A DNA stretch of 64,000 nucleotides from Pirellulaceae bacterium (GTDB lineage Bacteria > Planctomycetota > Planctomycetia > Pirellulales > Pirellulaceae): positions 1 through 64,000 of the forward strand of contig JAHDXO010000015.1 of assembly GCA_023382975.1 (NCBI GenBank), written 5' to 3'. The notes under the pieces are model-generated. The model saw nothing but the letters and a program-made list of their open reading frames with translations. It ran no database searches and had not been told where the DNA came from. Positions within the stretch are counted from its first letter, which is position 1. Each line of letters begins with the position of its first letter. This document shows, piece by piece, positions 60,142 to 64,000 of the stretch. The position numbers were made by a program, and so were the translations under genes.

Positions 60142-63084
60142 ATGAGGGCTTTGCGATGGTCTGCGGTCGTTTGTGCTGTGCTGGGTCTGGTCTGGGCAGC
60201 GTCGGGAGCGATCGCCGAGCAATCGGCGGAGGTCCCGGCCAAGCCGGAGAACTTGGCTCGCAAAGCCATCGCGAGGGCTTCGACGGCCCACAGCGATCAG
60301 TATCTGGCCCAGTTCGTTTGCGACGGTCACGTGCCTGCACCGGGCAGCGGGGACGATGTTGGCAAAGCGTGGGCCGCGCGGGGGAACGATCATCCGCAGG
60401 GGGCCCTGTTGTCGCTCGAGTGGCCCGAACCGGTCACGATCGCCGAGGTGGTGTACTACGGCCGGACAGCCTTTGCTGCCAGCGAGAATTGGAAAGATTT
60501 CGAGATTTCTCTGGACGACGACTCCGCCGTGCTCCACCGAGGCGCCCTGGTTGGCGGCCATGGCCCACAGCGGATCACTCTGTCCACCGCTGTCAAGGCA
60601 AGGAAGCTGACGCTCCGGTTCACCAGTTGCTGGGGCGGCCCGAATCCCGGCGCTTCGGAGATCGAAGTCTACGCGACGCCTCCGGCCGAAGCGGCCTTGG
60701 GCGCGTTCATTCCTGCCAGCAGGCTGCGGATGGACGGCAGCGGCCCCCCACCGCCCCCGACCATCCAGGAGACGCCCGAACTGGCGCGGCAGGTGAACGC
60801 CGGGCAATTGGGCTTCACCAAACTGGTCGTTGTTCAAAGGCACCATATCCACGCGTCGCACGTGTACACCTACCACTGCGAAGGGCAACGCGACGGGGGA
60901 GGCTTGTTCATCTATGACGTCACCGACGCCAGCTTGACTCGGCTGGTCGATTCGTCCGCCGGCCAAATCCAGGCTTGCGATCTTTCCTACGACGGGCGGA
61001 CGATCGTCTTCGGCTGGCGCCGAGGGAACGAGCCTTACCAGGTCTACTCGATCAACGTGGACGGCACGGACCTGCAGCAGCTCACCCAGTCGCACGACGG
61101 ACACAACTACGATCCGGCATGGTTGCCCGACGGCCGTATCGTCTTTCTCTCGTCGCGGATCTCGCAAGCAGCTTACTGCTTCTTCACACCGGTCGGCATC
61201 CTGTGGACCATGCATGCCGACGGTTCGGATCAGCGTCAGATTTCGGCGAACTACTTGAACGATTTCACGCCCGCGGTGATGAACGATGGACGCATCATTT
61301 ACGGGCGTTGGGAGTATGTGGACCGCCCGGCCATACCGATCCAGAGTCTGTGGACGATCAACCCCGACGGCACCATGCTGCAAGGGTTCTTTGGCAACCG
61401 CGTACTGGATCCGGCGACGTTCATCGAGCCCCAGCCGATCCCCGGCTCGCGTGCGGTGCTGTGTACGCTGACCGGCCACAACGGATCCTGCCGGGGCGCG
61501 ATCGGGATGATCGATCCCGACCTTGGCAACAACGCCCAGGAGGGTATCCGCAACATCACGCCCGAGATCCGGCTGCGCGGGATCGGTCACAGCACGAACG
61601 GCCCGCGAGGCCCTTACCAGACTCCCTACCCGTTGGATTCGCGTTATTACCTAGTCTCGTATGACGGGACGCTCCTGGTTCGCGACTATGAGATCACTCA
61701 ACAAGCGACGGTACTCGAGCCGGATGACACCATGGGGTTCTACAACCCCAGGCCGGTGCGCAGCCGCGTTCGCCCGCCGATCCGCAACAGCGATCTGAGC
61801 GGTTCCGGCAACGGTGGCCACATGGCGACGGTCTACCTGCAGGATGTCTACAACGGGTTGGAGCCGCATGTCCAGCGCGGCGAGGTCAAGCAGATCGCGG
61901 TCGTCCAAGAAGTGACGCGGGCGCTGATCACCAGTCCCGGCATCCATCGACCGCTGTACGATTTCCAACGCATGCTGGTTTCCTGCGGAGCGACCTATGT
62001 GCCGAAGCAAGTGTTGGGCTTTGCCGACGTGACCGACGACGGCGCCGCCTCGTTCCGCGTGCCGCCCATGCAACCGCTGTACTTCATCGCCCTGGACGCC
62101 CAAGGGCGAGCCGTCCAACGCATGAGAAGCTTCACGCACCTGATGCCGGGCGAGGTCCAGGGGTGTATCGGATGCCACGAGTCGCGTCAAGACGGCCCGC
62201 GCCCCGTCTTGCCGACCTCTTTGGCTCGTCCACCGCAGGATCTGGTTCCGCCCGAGTGGGGCGTACGCGGTTTCTGTTATGCGACGCTCGTCCAGCCGAT
62301 CCTCGACAAGCACTGCGTCGGTTGCCACAACCCCCGCCAATCCGACCTATTGGACTTGTCCGGAGACCGCACCGACTGTTTCAATGTGTCCTATGAAACG
62401 CTGGCCGACGTGGGTCAGGGGCGGACCGGCAGCCCGTACGTCAACTGGATTCCCACCTACAACGGCCACGAATGGAACATCCAAGAGATCGCGCCGAAGA
62501 AGTGGGGTTCGCATCCCAGCAGGCTGGCCGATCTGATCCTGGCCGGACATCCGGATCGGGACGGAAAGCCACGCGTCGATCTGAGGGAGGCGGAACGGCG
62601 CAGGATTCTGATGTGGATCGATCTGAACGTGCCCTACTACGGTACGGCCGATACGGCACACCCCGACTTGCCGGGCTGCCGGCAGATCTATCCTGCCGAG
62701 TTGACCGCGGTGATGAACGACGTCTTCGAGCGGCGCTGCATCGGCTGTCATGAATCTCAGCGGGAAACGATGGCGAAGAACTGGACGCCAAGAACGGCGC
62801 GTTGGCGCGGTGATGCGCTGGGAGTGCGGATCGAGCGACCCGAGCTGAATGCCTTCCTGCTGGCTCCCTTGGCCGAAGACGCCGGCGGGACCGGACGATG
62901 CAGCGCTGCCGTCTTCGCTTCCACCAGCGATGCCGATTACCAAAGCGTTCTCGATACGTTCCTGCCCGTTCACGCATTGATCCGCAAGACGCCCCGCATG
63001 GACATGCCCGGCGCCGTGCCGCACCCGATCTGCTTTGACTGCCGCCGCGCTGACGACGCCGAATTGGAATCGGCCATGAAATAA
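60142..63084 (+). CDS. Secreted multihaem protein, hydrazine-synthase-alpha-like
   Basis: 980 residues from ATG 60142 (GGAGG about 10 nt upstream; signal peptide MRALRWSAVVCAVLGLVWAA). Domains: a discoidin-like (F5/8 type C) module at about 35-190, a TolB/WD40-like propeller (QVYSINVDGTDLQQLTQSHD), then a cytochrome c part with three CxxCH sites at 675-679 (CIGCH), 725-729 (CVGCH) and 866-870 (CIGCH). A terminal CFDCRR looks like a fourth site that lost its His. The middle/C-terminal region follows the hydrazine synthase alpha-subunit family, which is widespread in planctomycetes without anammox. Probably a periplasmic redox or sugar-binding protein. Confidence 0.88.
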   Translation: MRALRWSAVVCAVLGLVWAASGAIAEQSAEVPAKPENLARKAIARASTAHSDQYLAQFVCDGHVPAPGSGDDVGKAWAARGNDHPQGALLSLEWPEPVTIAEVVYYGRTAFAASENWKDFEISLDDDSAVLHRGALVGGHGPQRITLSTAVKARKLTLRFTSCWGGPNPGASEIEVYATPPAEAALGAFIPASRLRMDGSGPPPPPTIQETPELARQVNAGQLGFTKLVVVQRHHIHASHVYTYHCEGQRDGGGLFIYDVTDASLTRLVDSSAGQIQACDLSYDGRTIVFGWRRGNEPYQVYSINVDGTDLQQLTQSHDGHNYDPAWLPDGRIVFLSSRISQAAYCFFTPVGILWTMHADGSDQRQISANYLNDFTPAVMNDGRIIYGRWEYVDRPAIPIQSLWTINPDGTMLQGFFGNRVLDPATFIEPQPIPGSRAVLCTLTGHNGSCRGAIGMIDPDLGNNAQEGIRNITPEIRLRGIGHSTNGPRGPYQTPYPLDSRYYLVSYDGTLLVRDYEITQQATVLEPDDTMGFYNPRPVRSRVRPPIRNSDLSGSGNGGHMATVYLQDVYNGLEPHVQRGEVKQIAVVQEVTRALITSPGIHRPLYDFQRMLVSCGATYVPKQVLGFADVTDDGAASFRVPPMQPLYFIALDAQGRAVQRMRSFTHLMPGEVQGCIGCHESRQDGPRPVLPTSLARPPQDLVPPEWGVRGFCYATLVQPILDKHCVGCHNPRQSDLLDLSGDRTDCFNVSYETLADVGQGRTGSPYVNWIPTYNGHEWNIQEIAPKKWGSHPSRLADLILAGHPDRDGKPRVDLREAERRRILMWIDLNVPYYGTADTAHPDLPGCRQIYPAELTAVMNDVFERRCIGCHESQRETMAKNWTPRTARWRGDALGVRIERPELNAFLLAPLAEDAGGTGRCSAAVFASTSDADYQSVLDTFLPVHALIRKTPRMDMPGAVPHPICFDCRRADDAELESAMK

Positions 63085-63197
63085 ATGGTAGGCCCCGCTC
63101 GGTTCGCGGGACCTTGGACGATGCACTTCCGCCGTGATCGGCGAGTGCGTCGAACCAATAGTGCGAAACGACTCCCGTTCCCTCTTTCCCCTGCCGG

Positions 63198-64000
63198 TCA
63201 GCCATTGGCCGTTTTGGTTCGATCGAACGAGGGGACGGGCAGTTGCTGGCCGTCGTTCAGGGCCGACTGGTGGGCGACGATGCCGGGGACGTTCATCGCC
63301 AACGCTTCGTAGAGATCGATCTCGGGCTCTCGGTCCTCCAACAGGGCGTTGACGAATTCGGCCGAGATGAAGACGGCCGAGCCGCCGTGTCCGGATGGAT
63401 GCCGCATCGGCTCCGGCAACATGTCGCTCTGCCAGTATTGCGGAACGGCCGCGGCTTCGGCGCTGCGTCCGCGGATGTTGATCACGTTGCCGTGGACGCC
63501 GTCGACCGCCATGTAGAACGTCGCTTCGTCTCCGAACCATTGTGCCCGCTCACCATGAGCCCGGCAGCGGCGGAATTCATTCATCCGGGCCATGTGCCCG
63601 CGGTCGGTCAGCATCAGCGAACTCTGGCTCCAGAACGGATTGCCGTACGCGTTGTCGGTGACGTAGGGGTGCTCGCGGAGTTCGGCACTGTTGCCGCGCC
63701 AGCCCACGCACGAGACCTTCACCACCCGCTCTCCGGTCACTCCGGTCAGGAAGCCGACCGAATGGGTCGGGTACAGCATCGGCGGATAGCCGAATCGCCA
63801 GGACCGCGTCCCGTCGGGATTGTGGGGCAGCCCGGTCTTGGTGGCCAGCAGTTCTTCGATTCGCTTCAAGTCGCCGCGGTCGTGGTAGTATTCGCCTTCG
63901 GTGTAGAACAGTTCGCCGAACACACCCTTCCGGTACAGGTTCCGCGCGAAGATGCACTCCTGCCGATACCAACTGGATTCGGCCAGCATGTAGCGCAGGC
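63198..64000 (-). CDS. Gfo/Idh/MocA family oxidoreductase, 5' end outside the window
   Basis: At least 267 residues; the frame runs through the window end, so the NAD-binding N-terminus is not visible (ATG 63989 is internal). The visible part fits the C-terminal domain: ECIFARNLYRKGVFGELFYT, then GEYYHDRGDLKRIEELLATK and the end NVPGIVAHQSALNDGQQLPV. That form (YHD, 'E.D.Y.AL.MNVPGI.AHQSAL') is typical of planctomycete oxidoreductases acting on exported or scavenged sugars. It converges with the HZS-alpha-like gene. Confidence 0.88.
   Translation of the reverse strand, partial: LRYMLAESSWYRQECIFARNLYRKGVFGELFYTEGEYYHDRGDLKRIEELLATKTGLPHNPDGTRSWRFGYPPMLYPTHSVGFLTGVTGERVVKVSCVGWRGNSAELREHPYVTDNAYGNPFWSQSSLMLTDRGHMARMNEFRRCRAHGERAQWFGDEATFYMAVDGVHGNVINIRGRSAEAAAVPQYWQSDMLPEPMRHPSGHGGSAVFISAEFVNALLEDREPEIDLYEALAMNVPGIVAHQSALNDGQQLPVPSFDRTKTANG

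Noticed and set aside
59779..61590. Long minus-strand frame opposite the HZS-alpha-like gene
   Set aside because: The plus strand has the signal peptide, propeller and haem motifs. The antisense frame crosses the gene start and the upstream remnants without a family match.
1..64000. CRISPR array
   Set aside because: The short palindromes occur in small, irregularly spaced groups, with no run of identical repeats separated by unique spacers of constant length and no cas-like gene.
1..64000. tRNA or rRNA genes
   Set aside because: Reading the intergenic intervals by eye, I found no T-arm consensus with a matching acceptor stem and no rRNA-like stretch. A dedicated RNA search would be decisive.

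Overview
The window looks like chromosome of a planctomycete, most likely a Pirellulales-type lineage. The evidence is the mix of gene families on high-G+C DNA: a Cys-type sulfatase with a secretion signal, Tat-exported Gfo/Idh/MocA oxidoreductases, a hydrazine-synthase-alpha-like multihaem protein, DUF2961, TolB-type propellers, a TolC-family lipoprotein, two ECF sigma/serine-threonine kinase pairs (one kinase fused to a formylglycine-generating-enzyme-like domain, one to DKNYY repeats), an SHD1-domain secreted protein, and many short palindromic intergenic repeats. No rRNA, tRNA or CRISPR array was seen.

Layout. 0.1-9.5 kb: small hypotheticals, an EamA-type transporter, an iron-type solute-binding lipoprotein, a secreted methyltransferase fusion, a Tat-exported oxidoreductase and a sulfatase. 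9.5-16.2 kb: a DUF4058 protein, a coupled methyltransferase-DUF971-catalase operon, an HpcH/HpaI aldolase, a VOC protein, a helix-hairpin-helix protein and a PIN toxin-antitoxin cassette. 16.2-29.3 kb: NAD-malic enzyme, DUF2961 protein, PgpA, a TolC-family protein, a three-gene polysaccharide O-acetylation operon and an internally duplicated TolB propeller. 29.3-31.2 kb is a scrapyard: a degraded glycosidase-like tail, yheU, an IS91-like transposase remnant and small orphan frames. 31.5-36.1 kb holds an ECF sigma factor, a giant kinase carrying an anti-sigma-like zinc motif, and a small membrane protein, all in DNA visibly lower in G+C than the surroundings. 36.6-42.0 kb: ceramidase-like protein and purL-purQ.

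42.4-59.0 kb is the most unusual part. One minus-strand operon (53,962 down to 42,434) encodes an atypical tail-anchored kinase, a zinc-ribbon TRAFAC-type GTPase, a protein with a GAP1-N2-like N-terminus, one membrane helix and a large periplasmic C-terminus, a tandem paralogue lacking the GAP1-like part, a 978-residue helical membrane protein, a GYF_2 membrane protein and YidD. Upstream lies a second minus-strand set: ECF sigma factor, kinase with an FGE-like sulfatase-modifying domain, and a secreted SHD1 protein. Together they look like an envelope-spanning GTPase/kinase signalling or conflict apparatus.

59.2-64.0 kb: a truncated prephenate dehydrogenase remnant abutting another gene remnant (a probable rearrangement junction), then the HZS-alpha-like tri-haem protein and a second Gfo/Idh/MocA oxidoreductase cut by the window end.

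Across the window, a dispersed ~24-bp palindromic element with core GAATTCGTGAGAATTC occurs in at least six copies, one of them inside the purL reading frame.
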